Source of the DNA: Deltaproteobacteria bacterium
Lineage (GTDB): Bacteria; Myxococcota_A; UBA9160; UBA4427
Length of the DNA stretch: 64,000 nt
Assembly: GCA_029261855.1 (NCBI GenBank)
Contig: JAJDAN010000021.1
Coordinates: 257,923 to 321,922, forward strand
Reading direction: 5' to 3'
Position numbers and translations under genes: made by a program. Shown piece by piece: positions 24,160 to 32,816 of this stretch (positions are counted from its first letter, which is position 1; each line of letters begins with the position of its first letter). The notes beneath the pieces were generated by a model. The model searched no databases and had not been told where the DNA came from. It was given only the letters and a program-made list of their open reading frames with translations.

Positions 24160-24570
24160 CTAGCGCCGGCGGCGAAGCCGCCAGATCAGGACGCCGACGC
24201 CTGAGAGAAACAAGCCGATGGCCCCGGGCTCGGGGATCGCGGTGGCGACTCGCCGGGGCTGCGTGCCCGGCGCGGCTCGTCCGGCGGATTGGATCTCCAG
24301 CGGGGCTCCCGGCGGGACTTCGGTGACAGGAGTCCCGCCGGCGGCGGATGCCAGCACCGACGTCTCGAGCGCGGCATGCACGACCTCGATCGAATCGGGC
24401 CCGGCTCCGGTGCCGCCCGTTCCGCCAGACACGCGCGTGTCGACGACGACGACGACCTCCGACCCGTCGTTGTCCTTCTTCTTCGTGTCGCCGGTGGAAA
24501 AGCGGCAGGTCGTGCCGCCGCAGAGCGCGACGGACGACAGCAAGACGAGGAAGACGAAGTAGCGAGGCAC
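24160..24570 (-). CDS. PEP-CTERM sorting-domain protein
   Basis: 136 residues. An N-terminal signal (MPRYFVFLVLLSSVALCGG) is followed by a lysine/aspartate-rich low-complexity part and a threonine/glycine-rich middle. The C-terminus has the tripartite PEP-CTERM signal: PEPGAIGLFLSGVGVLIWRL then an RRRR cap. Such proteins are recognised by exosortase (EpsH) and delivered to the cell surface, usually with exopolysaccharide export. No exosortase or EPS cluster is in the window. The middle is too short for a known domain. Confidence 0.82.
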   Translation of the reverse strand: MPRYFVFLVLLSSVALCGGTTCRFSTGDTKKKDNDGSEVVVVVDTRVSGGTGGTGAGPDSIEVVHAALETSVLASAAGGTPVTEVPPGAPLEIQSAGRAAPGTQPRRVATAIPEPGAIGLFLSGVGVLIWRLRRRR

Positions 24571-24686
24571 GGGCGAATTCTAACGCGAGGCTCGGCGACA
24601 CGCGGCCGGGGGCGGCCGTCGCGGGGCTTCAGCGAGGTGCAGCGGAGCCTGCAAGACGGGATGCACGCAACGAAAATGTCGCGCGG

Positions 24687-25955
24687 CTACTCCTCGATCA
24701 GCTCGACGAAGAGATCTTCGATCTCGTCGCCGGTACTCGAGATCTCGTCCGAGAAGGCGACGCGTGTCGCCTCGGCGGTGGTGGGCCGGGCGGAGTTCGA
24801 GGTCGCGAAGATCGGCAGGTCGTCTGTCAGGTCTCCCAGGCCCGAGTCGATCTCGGCGTCCAGGTTGCGTGCGCCGGCGGCGACGGGCGGGGCCTCGTCG
24901 TCCATGCTGATGACCGTCAGGTCGCCGTCGTCACCCCCCGAGTCGAGCAGCGAGCTGAGGTCGACGTCGTCTTCATCGCCGGGAGCGGCGACTGTCGACA
25001 GCTCCAACGCGGAGTCCTCGTTCGGATCGCTCGCGACACCCATGCGAGGGGCCGCCGACGCACTCGCAACGGGCGCCGCAGCAGCCGCCGCGGAGCCCGT
25101 GGGAATGCGCGCCTCGGGGATCTGCGAGTAGGTCGTCCCTGGGTCCGAGCCGACGCCCAGGTCTCCCGCCGACCGCTCGACGTGGACCGCATCCACCTGC
25201 TTCTGGCCCTCGAGGTAGGCCTCGAAGAGCGCGTTGTCGGCGAGGGTGTTCAGGAGGCGGGGCCGGCCGCGTCCCAGCTTGAAGAGCGCAGAGACAGCAG
25301 CCTCGCTGAAGAGGTCGGCGCTGCCGCCCACCACCGAGAGCCGGTGCGACAAATAGGCGCGGGTGTTCACCAGATCGAGGGGCGCCAGCTGGACCCGCAC
25401 GTCGACACGTGCACTGAGAGACGGGTCGTGGGACAAGGTGACGTCGAGCCCGGGCACCCCCACCAGCAGCAACGAGAGCAGGCGACGGTCTTCGTACTCG
25501 AGATTGAGCAGGCCGCAGACCTCCGCCATAGCCTCGCGCGAGAGGATGTGAGCGTCGTCGAGGATGAGCACCGTGTGGCGACCGTCTTCTCGCACGATCG
25601 CCAGCTGTTCGTAGAGCTGCGCAAGTAGCGACGAGCGGTCTTCGGACGGGTCGTCGACGCCGACCTGCCGCGCAAAGCGACCCAGCACGGACCGGGCGTC
25701 GGACGCGCCCGCGAGCATCACCATCAGGTTCGCGTCGAACATCTCCTCCTCGAGGCTGTCGAGGATGCGGCGCGCGAGCAGGGTCTTGCCCGTCCCGCCC
25801 TCCCCGGTGAGCACGCACAGGCCCTTGGCCTGGCGCAGGCCGCGCTCCATGCGCAGCTGGGCGTCCCGGTGATTGGCGCTGTCGACATAGAAGCGCAGGT
25901 CCGGCTCGTTCTGGAACGGATCCTGGTTCAAGTTGAAGTGATGCAGGTGCTCCAC
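24687..25955 (-). CDS. ExeA-like AAA ATPase with acidic C-terminal tail
   Basis: 422 residues. The N-terminal half (about 1-265) is an AAA ATPase of the ExeA/general secretion pathway A type, with the opening FNLNQDPFQNEPDLRFY, Walker A GEGGTGKT (about 51-58) and Walker B VLILDDAH. The opening and the LxRGRPRLLNTLAD region are characteristic. The C-terminal part (about 290-422) is acidic and alanine-rich, with no peptidoglycan-binding domain of true ExeA. Only 10 bases separate it from the giant TPR gene upstream, so they are co-transcribed and may form a complex. Confidence 0.88.
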   Translation of the reverse strand: MEHLHHFNLNQDPFQNEPDLRFYVDSANHRDAQLRMERGLRQAKGLCVLTGEGGTGKTLLARRILDSLEEEMFDANLMVMLAGASDARSVLGRFARQVGVDDPSEDRSSLLAQLYEQLAIVREDGRHTVLILDDAHILSREAMAEVCGLLNLEYEDRRLLSLLLVGVPGLDVTLSHDPSLSARVDVRVQLAPLDLVNTRAYLSHRLSVVGGSADLFSEAAVSALFKLGRGRPRLLNTLADNALFEAYLEGQKQVDAVHVERSAGDLGVGSDPGTTYSQIPEARIPTGSAAAAAAPVASASAAPRMGVASDPNEDSALELSTVAAPGDEDDVDLSSLLDSGGDDGDLTVISMDDEAPPVAAGARNLDAEIDSGLGDLTDDLPIFATSNSARPTTAEATRVAFSDEISSTGDEIEDLFVELIEE

Positions 25956-25965
25956 GATGGCTTCC

Positions 25966-28900
25966 TCAGACGAACGAGATCTTCTTGTTTCGCTTCTTCT
26001 TCGGAGCGGGCTCGGGCGGAACCTCCGCGGCCGGCTCTGCCTCGAGGATCTCCTCGGCGTCCGCGATCTCCTCGTCCGGTGCTTCCGCCGCGGGAATGGC
26101 GGCCTCCACCTCGGTGATCACGTCATCGAAGGACTCGAAGGCTTCGGTCTGCTCGGTGGTGTCGTCTTCGTCGTCGTCCTGGGCCTCGGCGACGATGTCG
26201 TCGAAGGACTCGAAGGTCTCGCCTTCGTCCTCTGCGTCGAAGGCTTCGGCCGAGGCCTCCGAGGGGGTGCCGGCGTCGAGCGCCTCGATGCGCTCGAGGA
26301 TGCCCGGAATGTCCGGGTCGGCGTCGAGCGCCGCCTGGTACGAGCTACGCGCGCGCGCGAGGTCACCGACGACTTCGAGAGTTCGCCCCAGATCGAAATG
26401 GAGACCGGCCCTCTGCTCGGGCGGAAGATCGGGCGTCGCGAGGGCCTGCTCGAGGTGACTGGCGGCATCCTGAGAGCGTCCGAGGTCGAGTGCGCATAGC
26501 CCCATCATGTGGAGACTCGCGAGCTTCCAGCTCGGGCTGTCGAGACACATGCGGAACTCGCCAATGGCGTCCTCGAAGAGCTCCATCTCGCGATAGGCGA
26601 TGCCGAGGTCGTAGCGAGTCTCGTAGTCGTCCTCGGACAAGGTCGCGCTGACACCCTGCTTGAAGTCCGCGAAGATCGACTCGAAGCCGTCCTCGACGGT
26701 CGAGAGACCGGAACCAGATTCGGCGTTGGGGTCTTCGTCCTCCTCGATGACGTCGCGCAGCTCAGCTGCGAGATCGAAGCCGCCGTCCTCTTCTTCATCG
26801 TCTTCCGCGTCGCTTTCCTCTTCAGACACGTCGGGAAGCTCGCCGAGCGGCACGGTGTCGTCTGCGCGCGAAACGGAGGCCTCGGTTGCGCGGGGCGCGG
26901 GCGGCACGTCGATCTGCACCGCCGGCTCGTCGTCCTCCTCATCGTCGCCGAGGGACAGCTCGGCGACTTCGGTGGAATCCTCGCCTGGCGCCTCGGTCAC
27001 AAGGGCTTCGGGCTCCTCGGCCGCTGCTGCTTCGGGTACCTCGGCCACCGCTTCTTCCGGCGCCGGGGCGGCGGCTTCGCTCGCAGCCGTCGAAGCGGCG
27101 GCGGGATCGTCGCCCCTGGCGGCGGCCAGCTCGCCCAGACGCAGGAGCGCGCTCGGATGGTTGGGCGCGATCTTCAGGACCCGTCGGTAGATCGCCTCGG
27201 CTTCGTCGAAGAGCTCCTGTTGGCGGTAGAACTCGGCTTCCTCGAGGTCCTCGGCCACCTGCTGCGACGTCGTACTCGAGCTACCGCCTGCGCTCGCCGA
27301 CTTCGCCGCGACCTCGTCTTCGGCTTCAGAGGCGTCGTCGATCTCGACATCGAAGGCGTCGTCCTCGGCCTCTTCCTCTTCCTCGGCCGGGTCGGCGGCG
27401 GCGTCCGCCTCCTCCGCCGCATCGTCGTCGAAGTCGACATCGATATCGATCTCGAAGTCGTCGTCGGCCGCATCGGCAGCGGGGGCTTCTTCGAGGATCG
27501 CGGCAGGATCTTCACCGGAGACGTCGAGATCGAAGGCCGCATCGTCGTCAGCCTCGGCCTCCGGCTCGTCGGGCTCGTCGTCGTCACCGACGGACACGTC
27601 GATCTCGAAGTCGTCGTCGCCCGGATCGACCTCGACCTCGAAATCGGAATCGAGTGCCCCGCCCGCGCTCGGTCCTTCGAGGAGTCCGGCGGCATCGGCG
27701 TCGAGTGCCGCGATCCGATCGCGCAACACCTCGAAGCCTTCTGCATCTCCCTCGGCCGCTGCCCGCTCTGCGGCTCGGGTCCACACGGCGACCGCGGGCA
27801 CGTCGTCGCCACCCTCGGCATAGGCGTCGCCCAGGCGCTCGAGCGCCGCGCGGTGCCCCGGCTCCTGCTGGAGCACGGCCTGCAGACTGGCGATCGCCTG
27901 TTCGCGCTTGCCGTAGCGCAGGTAGACGCTGGCCTCGGCAAGTAGCTGCTCCGGGTCGCCTTCGGGAAGCGGGGCCGGCTCGTCGTCTGCCGCCTGCTCG
28001 TCCGCAGACGACTCGTCGTCGGGCAGCTCGAGCATCGGCTCTTCGTGATCGAGGACGAGCTCGTCGAGTCCGGCCTCGTCGTCGAGCTCGAGCTCGAGTT
28101 CGTCGTCTGCGCCAAGCTCGAGCCCTTTCGAGACGTCCTTCGATTCCGACGTGTCGCTGGCGAGGAACTCGTCGTCGAGCAGCTCGTCGTCGCTCAGGTA
28201 CGCGGACTCGGTCTCGTCGATCGCGGGCTTCGACGGGTTCTCTTCCCCCAGCTCGAGGCTGAGCGGAATGCGCTGGGCCAGCTCGCGCGCCTTGTCCTGG
28301 TCGCCGCGGTCTCGGTAGATCTTGGCGAGTGCACGCGTGTGTGTGGCGAGCTCGTCGTCGTTCCCGAGCGCCTTGTAGACGTCGATCGCCACTTCGAGGG
28401 TGTCCGCCTCCCCGGGGTCACACTGGACCGCTTTGCGAACGAAGGGCTCCGCACGCTCGGGCTTGCGAACCTCGATCAGGCGGCGGGCGACCTCCAGCAG
28501 GATTGCGGGCGCGTCGGGGCGCAGCTCGAGCATTCGCTCGAGCACGGGCAAGGTCTGCTCATGCGCGCCCTGGCGCTTGAGTTCGGCCACCACCTCCTGG
28601 TACTCGGCGACGGCATCGTCTTCCATGCCCTCCTGTCGCAGGAGCTCTGCCACCTTCAAGCGACTCGTCGTATTCGTCGGGTCGAGCGTCGCCATCTTGC
28701 GCAGCAGCTCGAGGGCGGCGGGTTTGTCGCCTTCCTTGTGGTAGCCGTCCGCGGCCGCTTGCAACGCACCCAGCGCTTCGGAGTCGAGACCCATGCGCTG
28801 GTACAGCTCGGACAACGACACGTACGCTGCGTAACGCTTGGGGTCGAGATTCAGGATCTGCTTGAAGACGGCGACCGAACGCGCGTCGAAGCCGTCGTCC

Positions 28901-29133
28901 TTGTACTGGTCGGCGACGCGCGCGTACTGGGTGATGGCCTCGTCGATCTGCCCCCAGCGGCGATAGCAGTCACCGATCTCGAGATGCAGCTTGGCATCGC
29001 GCGGATCCAGCTTCAGGAGGGTGTGATACTCCTTGAGCGCCTTCTCCTTGGCGCCCTTCTGCGCGTACTTCCGCGCAGCGTCCAGTACTTTCCGCTTGTT
29101 GACGGCCAAGGATCCCTCACGAAGTCGCGACAA
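25966..29133 (-). CDS. Large acidic TPR-repeat protein (1055 aa)
   Basis: Tetratricopeptide repeats occupy about residues 10-290 (KEYHTLLKLDPRDAKLHLEIGDCYRRWG and similar units). The middle (about 300-760) is dominated by acidic and alanine-rich low complexity with scattered TPRs (about 385-460 and 640-680). A second TPR block lies near 870-985. The tail ends in the basic KKKRNKKISFV. No signal peptide, so it is probably a cytoplasmic scaffold. The start may be the ATG at 29133 or the in-frame TTG eight codons later. It is followed by an ExeA-like ATPase. Role unknown; protein-protein interaction is the safe inference. Confidence 0.88.
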   Translation of the reverse strand: MSRLREGSLAVNKRKVLDAARKYAQKGAKEKALKEYHTLLKLDPRDAKLHLEIGDCYRRWGQIDEAITQYARVADQYKDDGFDARSVAVFKQILNLDPKRYAAYVSLSELYQRMGLDSEALGALQAAADGYHKEGDKPAALELLRKMATLDPTNTTSRLKVAELLRQEGMEDDAVAEYQEVVAELKRQGAHEQTLPVLERMLELRPDAPAILLEVARRLIEVRKPERAEPFVRKAVQCDPGEADTLEVAIDVYKALGNDDELATHTRALAKIYRDRGDQDKARELAQRIPLSLELGEENPSKPAIDETESAYLSDDELLDDEFLASDTSESKDVSKGLELGADDELELELDDEAGLDELVLDHEEPMLELPDDESSADEQAADDEPAPLPEGDPEQLLAEASVYLRYGKREQAIASLQAVLQQEPGHRAALERLGDAYAEGGDDVPAVAVWTRAAERAAAEGDAEGFEVLRDRIAALDADAAGLLEGPSAGGALDSDFEVEVDPGDDDFEIDVSVGDDDEPDEPEAEADDDAAFDLDVSGEDPAAILEEAPAADAADDDFEIDIDVDFDDDAAEEADAAADPAEEEEEAEDDAFDVEIDDASEAEDEVAAKSASAGGSSSTTSQQVAEDLEEAEFYRQQELFDEAEAIYRRVLKIAPNHPSALLRLGELAAARGDDPAAASTAASEAAAPAPEEAVAEVPEAAAAEEPEALVTEAPGEDSTEVAELSLGDDEEDDEPAVQIDVPPAPRATEASVSRADDTVPLGELPDVSEEESDAEDDEEEDGGFDLAAELRDVIEEDEDPNAESGSGLSTVEDGFESIFADFKQGVSATLSEDDYETRYDLGIAYREMELFEDAIGEFRMCLDSPSWKLASLHMMGLCALDLGRSQDAASHLEQALATPDLPPEQRAGLHFDLGRTLEVVGDLARARSSYQAALDADPDIPGILERIEALDAGTPSEASAEAFDAEDEGETFESFDDIVAEAQDDDEDDTTEQTEAFESFDDVITEVEAAIPAAEAPDEEIADAEEILEAEPAAEVPPEPAPKKKRNKKISFV

Positions 29134-29208
29134 GAGCAGGCAGGCGGGGCGCAGCCCCTCCCGACGTGTCTATCGGGACGACGCCGGACGCTCTTGAGGG
29201 GGTTTCCC

Positions 29209-30021
29209 CTACGACTTCAACGGAATTCGGGCCTCGGGCGCGTCCCGAAGATGGGACCCAGCTGCGGGCTCGGCGCGTCTCGCGCGGGCTCGCCGCAGCT
29301 CTTCGGGGTCGAGGGGGGCGGGTGACAGAGCGACCCCGAGACGGGATTCGAAGGCCCGTAAGCAGGCCTCGACGAGGTCTTCGCCGGCGACGGCATAGCC
29401 GCCCTCTTCGAGGCTCGTACCCCCGAGGCCGGTGCCGTCCGGGGCCACGGCGCGCACGACTTCCGGTGGGTCCGGACGCATCCGGATCGACCCGTGCTGC
29501 AGGAAGCCGTCTCCCACCCGTCGCTGTGCGCTTCCCGAAAGTTTGAGGCCACCGAGACAGATCTCGTCGGCGGCAGGCCGTTCGAAGCAGTCGAAGACAC
29601 CCGCCGCGGGCGCGCGCGAGCCCGGATCACTTCGACGCACGTCGACGGCGAGATCCGTGAGCGCCAGCAGCAGCGCGTCCGCGACCACGCCATACGACTC
29701 GCGCACGCCGCTCGGAAGCAGACCCTCCGGCGCGGCGATCGCGTAGGTGAGGTCGGCGCCGTGCAGGACCGCGCGGCCTCCCGTCACCCGGCGTACGAGG
29801 CCCACCCCAGCCTTCGCGAGACGCTCCCCTTGCCCCTCCTCCAGGGGCTGCGCATAGCCCACCGAGAGCCACGGACCGTCCCAGGTGTAGAAGCGCAGGC
29901 TCGGCAGGCCCGTCTCGAGCGCCGTCGCGAGCAGCGCCTCGTCGACCCCCATGTTGAAGGGTCCGGACGCGGGTGCATTGAGGACCCGGCGCCCCTCGTC
30001 GACCACGAGCCGGAAGCCCAT
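29209..30021 (-). CDS. lipM: LipM/LplA-family octanoyl or lipoate transferase
   Basis: 270 residues with the biotin/lipoate protein ligase fold. Motifs include the RRVTGGRAVLHGADLTYAI core (GGRAVLH is the LplA/LipM signature) and LKLSGSAQRR. A cysteine in FDCFERPAADEI lies where LipM octanoyltransferases place their acyl-thioester residue. LipM makes octanoyl-GcvH for lipoate synthesis; LplA uses free lipoate and ATP. The cysteine favours LipM. It lies 4 bases downstream of aroQ on the same strand, in a housekeeping operon. Confidence 0.82.
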   Translation of the reverse strand: MGFRLVVDEGRRVLNAPASGPFNMGVDEALLATALETGLPSLRFYTWDGPWLSVGYAQPLEEGQGERLAKAGVGLVRRVTGGRAVLHGADLTYAIAAPEGLLPSGVRESYGVVADALLLALTDLAVDVRRSDPGSRAPAAGVFDCFERPAADEICLGGLKLSGSAQRRVGDGFLQHGSIRMRPDPPEVVRAVAPDGTGLGGTSLEEGGYAVAGEDLVEACLRAFESRLGVALSPAPLDPEELRRARARRAEPAAGSHLRDAPEARIPLKS

Positions 30022-30025
30022 GCCC

Positions 30026-30505
30026 TCAGTCCTGGGCGTCTGAGACTGCCTCGGACTGCGCGTCGAGATGCGCGAGCAGCGCGTCCAGCCCGAGTCGGTA
30101 GCTGTGCGGGCCGAAGCCCGAGATCACGCCGACGGCGATACCCGACACGTACGAGTGGTGACGGAACGCCTCGCGCGCGAACACGTTCGACAGGTGGACC
30201 TCGACGACGGGAAGCTCGGTCGCCAGCAACGCGTCGCGTAGCGCCACGCTCGAATGGGTGAGACCAGCGGGGTTGATGAGGATCCCGTTGGCCCAGCTGC
30301 GGGCTTCCTGGATGCGGTCGATCAGCACGCCTTCGTGGTTCGACTGGCAGCACTCGACCTGGCAACCCAGCTGCTTGCCGGCCGCCTCGAGCTGGTCGTC
30401 GATCTCCTCGAGGGTGACCGATCCGTACACCTCGGGCTCACGAGTCCCCAGCAGGTTCAGGTTCGGGCCGTGCACCACGAGGATCGAAAGTGCTTCGGAT
30501 GACAT
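30026..30505 (-). CDS. aroQ: 3-dehydroquinate dehydratase, type II
   Basis: 159 residues. Converts 3-dehydroquinate to 3-dehydroshikimate in the shikimate pathway. The N-terminus [21 protein letters not shown] carries the catalytic tyrosine, the arginine lies in the same lid, the histidine is in [16 protein letters not shown], and [16 protein letters not shown] supplies the substrate loop. Together with aroB and aroK upstream on the same strand, three shikimate steps are grouped. aroB and aroQ are separated by the TPR-like and Roadblock genes, which makes a housekeeping-plus-signalling operon. Confidence 0.96.
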   Translation of the reverse strand: MSSEALSILVVHGPNLNLLGTREPEVYGSVTLEEIDDQLEAAGKQLGCQVECCQSNHEGVLIDRIQEARSWANGILINPAGLTHSSVALRDALLATELPVVEVHLSNVFAREAFRHHSYVSGIAVGVISGFGPHSYRLGLDALLAHLDAQSEAVSDAQD

Positions 30506-30530
30506 GGCGCAGAGCCTAGCAGGCCGACCC

Positions 30531-30577
30531 GGAGGGGCGGGTTGGGCGGGGGTCAGAGGGGCGGGGTTGGGCTGGGT
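30531..30577 (+). repeat. G-rich duplicated tract, G-quadruplex potential
   Basis: Between the Roadblock and aroQ genes the plus strand reads as two imperfect copies of GAGGGGCGGG(G)TTGGGC(T)GGG, with at least eight runs of three or more G in about 47 bases. That meets a four-stacked G-quadruplex pattern twice over. The genes run on the minus strand, so the G-rich strand is the template. Confidence 0.65.
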
Positions 30578-30949
30578 TCAAAGCTCTTCGCGCAGCGCCA
30601 CCAGGTGACGCCGGACGAGATAGCGTGCCTTGCCCGGATTGCCGTCGTGCGCGATCGCGAGCACCAGGATGACGTCGTCGTCGACGCTGCGGAACAGCAG
30701 CTGGAAGGCCGCCAGATTGATCAGCGTCTCGCTCATCGGTCCGGCGTTCAGCGAATCCGACGCCTTCTGGATCTCGGACAGGATGCGCGCGAACTCGACG
30801 CCGGCGGTGCCGATGTCGTCGCCGACGGGATTGCCCGGCTTCTCGCTCGTGAGCTGGACGATCGGAATCCCATCGGACCCCATCAAGGCGATCCCCAGAC
30901 CGCCGCCACACTCGTTCAGGATCGTTTCGAGAATGCTCTCGAAGCTCAT
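30578..30949 (-). CDS. Roadblock/LC7 domain protein (MglB-like)
   Basis: 123 residues from the ATG at 30949 (MSFES), which overlaps the stop of the upstream gene by four bases (ATGA); the longer track start is a shadow. The whole protein is a Roadblock/LC7 fold (ILETILNECGGGLGIALMGSDGIPI, ending KARYLVRRHLVALREEL). In Myxococcota such proteins (MglB) are GTPase-activating partners of MglA and control pilus polarity. No MglA-type GTPase is in the window, so the partner is unknown. Proximity to the pil genes is suggestive only. Confidence 0.88.
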   Translation of the reverse strand: MSFESILETILNECGGGLGIALMGSDGIPIVQLTSEKPGNPVGDDIGTAGVEFARILSEIQKASDSLNAGPMSETLINLAAFQLLFRSVDDDVILVLAIAHDGNPGKARYLVRRHLVALREEL

Positions 30950-31698
30950 GCCGCCCCCCCGGCTGCACCGCGACCTTGCGCCCGCGTGTTCTTGTTCCCG
31001 TTCCGCTTCAGGTTGTGGAGCCAACCCTCGAGGGTCGCGACCACGTGGAGCTGGCGCGCGTGGTCCGGCCCGAGACCGGCTGCACCCCAGGCCGGCGCCA
31101 GGTCCGAATCCGAAGCCAGTTCGAGATCCGGCTCTTCGAGGCTCGGCGATGCCTGGGTGTTGCGTCGTTCGGCTAGCACTTCGCGCAGAGCGGCCGCCTC
31201 GGCGCGGCGCCCCTGCTCGTCGAGCAGCATGGCCATGGATTCCGTCGCGTAGGTCGGATGACTCGTGAGGTCGAAGTCGGCTTCCGGCGCGTCGAGTTCC
31301 GCCGCGCGCAGGGTCTGCTCGACCACCCGGTTCGCGTCCATCATCTCGTCGGGATCGCTCTCGGCCAGGGCGAATGCCGTCTCGAGTTCGTCGTCCTCGA
31401 CCTCTCCGTCGAGGTCGAAGCCGGCAGCCGAGTCCACCGGGGCCCGAGCTTCGAGAGCGGCTGCCGAAGTGGGACGCGGGGTGGCACGGCTCGGCGCCAG
31501 CACTGCCGCCAGCTCGTCCCGCGCCTGGAGCACGTCACCGAGGTCGATTCGCGCCAGGGCCAGGGCGATCCGGCCCTTGAGATCGTCCGGCGTCCGCACC
31601 AGACCGGCCTCGGCGACTTCGATGGCGGCGACGGCATTGCCGTTCAGTCGCAGCTGCTCGGCATCGGCGGCGAAATCGGTACGCATCTGGGAACTCAC
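30946..31698 (-). CDS. TPR-like protein encoded with Roadblock and aroB
   Basis: 250 residues. The N-terminus reads as a degenerate TPR pair (AEQLRLNGNAVAAIEVAEAGLVRTPDDLKGRIALALARIDLG). An acidic middle (about 100-140) is followed by another helical repeat (TYATESMAMLLDEQGRRAEAAALREVLAER). It starts with GTG at 31698, whose GTGA overlaps the aroB stop, and overlaps the Roadblock start by four bases. So aroB, this gene and the Roadblock gene are translationally coupled. It may present or sequester the Roadblock protein. Confidence 0.78.
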   Translation of the reverse strand: MSSQMRTDFAADAEQLRLNGNAVAAIEVAEAGLVRTPDDLKGRIALALARIDLGDVLQARDELAAVLAPSRATPRPTSAAALEARAPVDSAAGFDLDGEVEDDELETAFALAESDPDEMMDANRVVEQTLRAAELDAPEADFDLTSHPTYATESMAMLLDEQGRRAEAAALREVLAERRNTQASPSLEEPDLELASDSDLAPAWGAAGLGPDHARQLHVVATLEGWLHNLKRNGNKNTRAQGRGAAGGAA

Positions 31699-32816
31699 GC
31701 GGATCTCCTCGCGGGCAGGATCTCGGCCGGAGAGAGCTCCACCGTCTCGGCCTCGCCGATCCGGCGCAGCACGACGTAGTGGATCTTCCGGCCCTCCTTC
31801 TTCTTATCGACCTTCATCGCCTCGAGATGAGCCCTGCGATCATACCGGGGGATCTCGGTCGGAAGCCCGAGCCGGAGCAGAAGATCCTCGATTCGAGGGG
31901 CTGTCCCCTCAGCGGCCAGCCCCAGTGCCTCGGAGCGACGGGCGGCGTGGACCATGCCGATGGCGACCGCCTCCCCGTGGAGGATCTCCTCGTATCCCAT
32001 CTGCTTCTCGATCGCGTGGGCGAGGGTATGGCCGAGATTCAGCAGCGCACGGACGCCCGTCTCCTCGCGCTCGTCCTGTGCGACCACCTCGGCCTTGATG
32101 CGGCAGGCGCGCTCGAGCACGGGGATCAGCGCGCCGGGCTCGAGGGCCATCAGGCGCTCGGCATCTCGCTCGAGACGGGCGAAGAAGCGGGCGTCCCAGA
32201 GCGCCCCGGCCTTCACCACTTCGGCCATCCCGGCCGCGCGTTCCCTGCGCGGCAGCGAGGCCAGGGTGCCGGTGTCGATCCACACCAGGGACGGTTGGTG
32301 GAAGGCGCCGATCAGGTTCTTGCCCTGGGGCAGGTTCACCGCTGTCTTGCCGCCGATACTGGCGTCGACCATGGAGAGGATCGTCGTCGGGATCTGGACG
32401 AAGGGGATGCCGCGCAGGTAGGTGGCGGCCGCGAAGCCCGTGAGATCACCCACCATGCCTCCGCCCAGGGCCACCAGAGCCGATTTCCGGTCCAGGCCCC
32501 GGGCCAGGAACGCGTCGTAGAGCTCTGCCAACTGGGCCAGATTCTTGCTGGCGTCACCGTCGGGCACGTCGATCCGGGTGACCCGCAACCCGGCTTCCCG
32601 CAACGACCGCATCACGGGGCCGGCATAGCGTCGCCCGACGCCGGGCACCGTGATGAGTGCGACCTGGTTGGCGCGGGTGCGCTTCACGACTTCGGCGCCG
32701 ACGCCGCCGAGGCCGTCCGACGCGATCCGGATCGGATAGCTGCGCTCGCCGAGCGACACCCGGACGACCCGCGGCCTCGCTTCGCTGCGGGCGATCTTCT
32801 TCGGACGCGCGCTCAC
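31695..32816 (-). CDS. aroB: 3-dehydroquinate synthase
   Basis: 373 residues from the GTG at 32816 (GTGA overlap with aroK); the 596-residue track frame is a read-through. It closes DAHP to 3-dehydroquinate, using NAD and a divalent metal. NAD-binding GGGMVGDLTGFAA, substrate loop PTTILSMVDASIGGKTAVN, metal ligands near LNLGHTLAHAIEKQ and HGEAVAIGM are all present. Classic order pilQ-aroK-aroB, as in many proteobacteria. Confidence 0.97.
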   Translation of the reverse strand: MSARPKKIARSEARPRVVRVSLGERSYPIRIASDGLGGVGAEVVKRTRANQVALITVPGVGRRYAGPVMRSLREAGLRVTRIDVPDGDASKNLAQLAELYDAFLARGLDRKSALVALGGGMVGDLTGFAAATYLRGIPFVQIPTTILSMVDASIGGKTAVNLPQGKNLIGAFHQPSLVWIDTGTLASLPRRERAAGMAEVVKAGALWDARFFARLERDAERLMALEPGALIPVLERACRIKAEVVAQDEREETGVRALLNLGHTLAHAIEKQMGYEEILHGEAVAIGMVHAARRSEALGLAAEGTAPRIEDLLLRLGLPTEIPRYDRRAHLEAMKVDKKKEGRKIHYVVLRRIGEAETVELSPAEILPARRSA

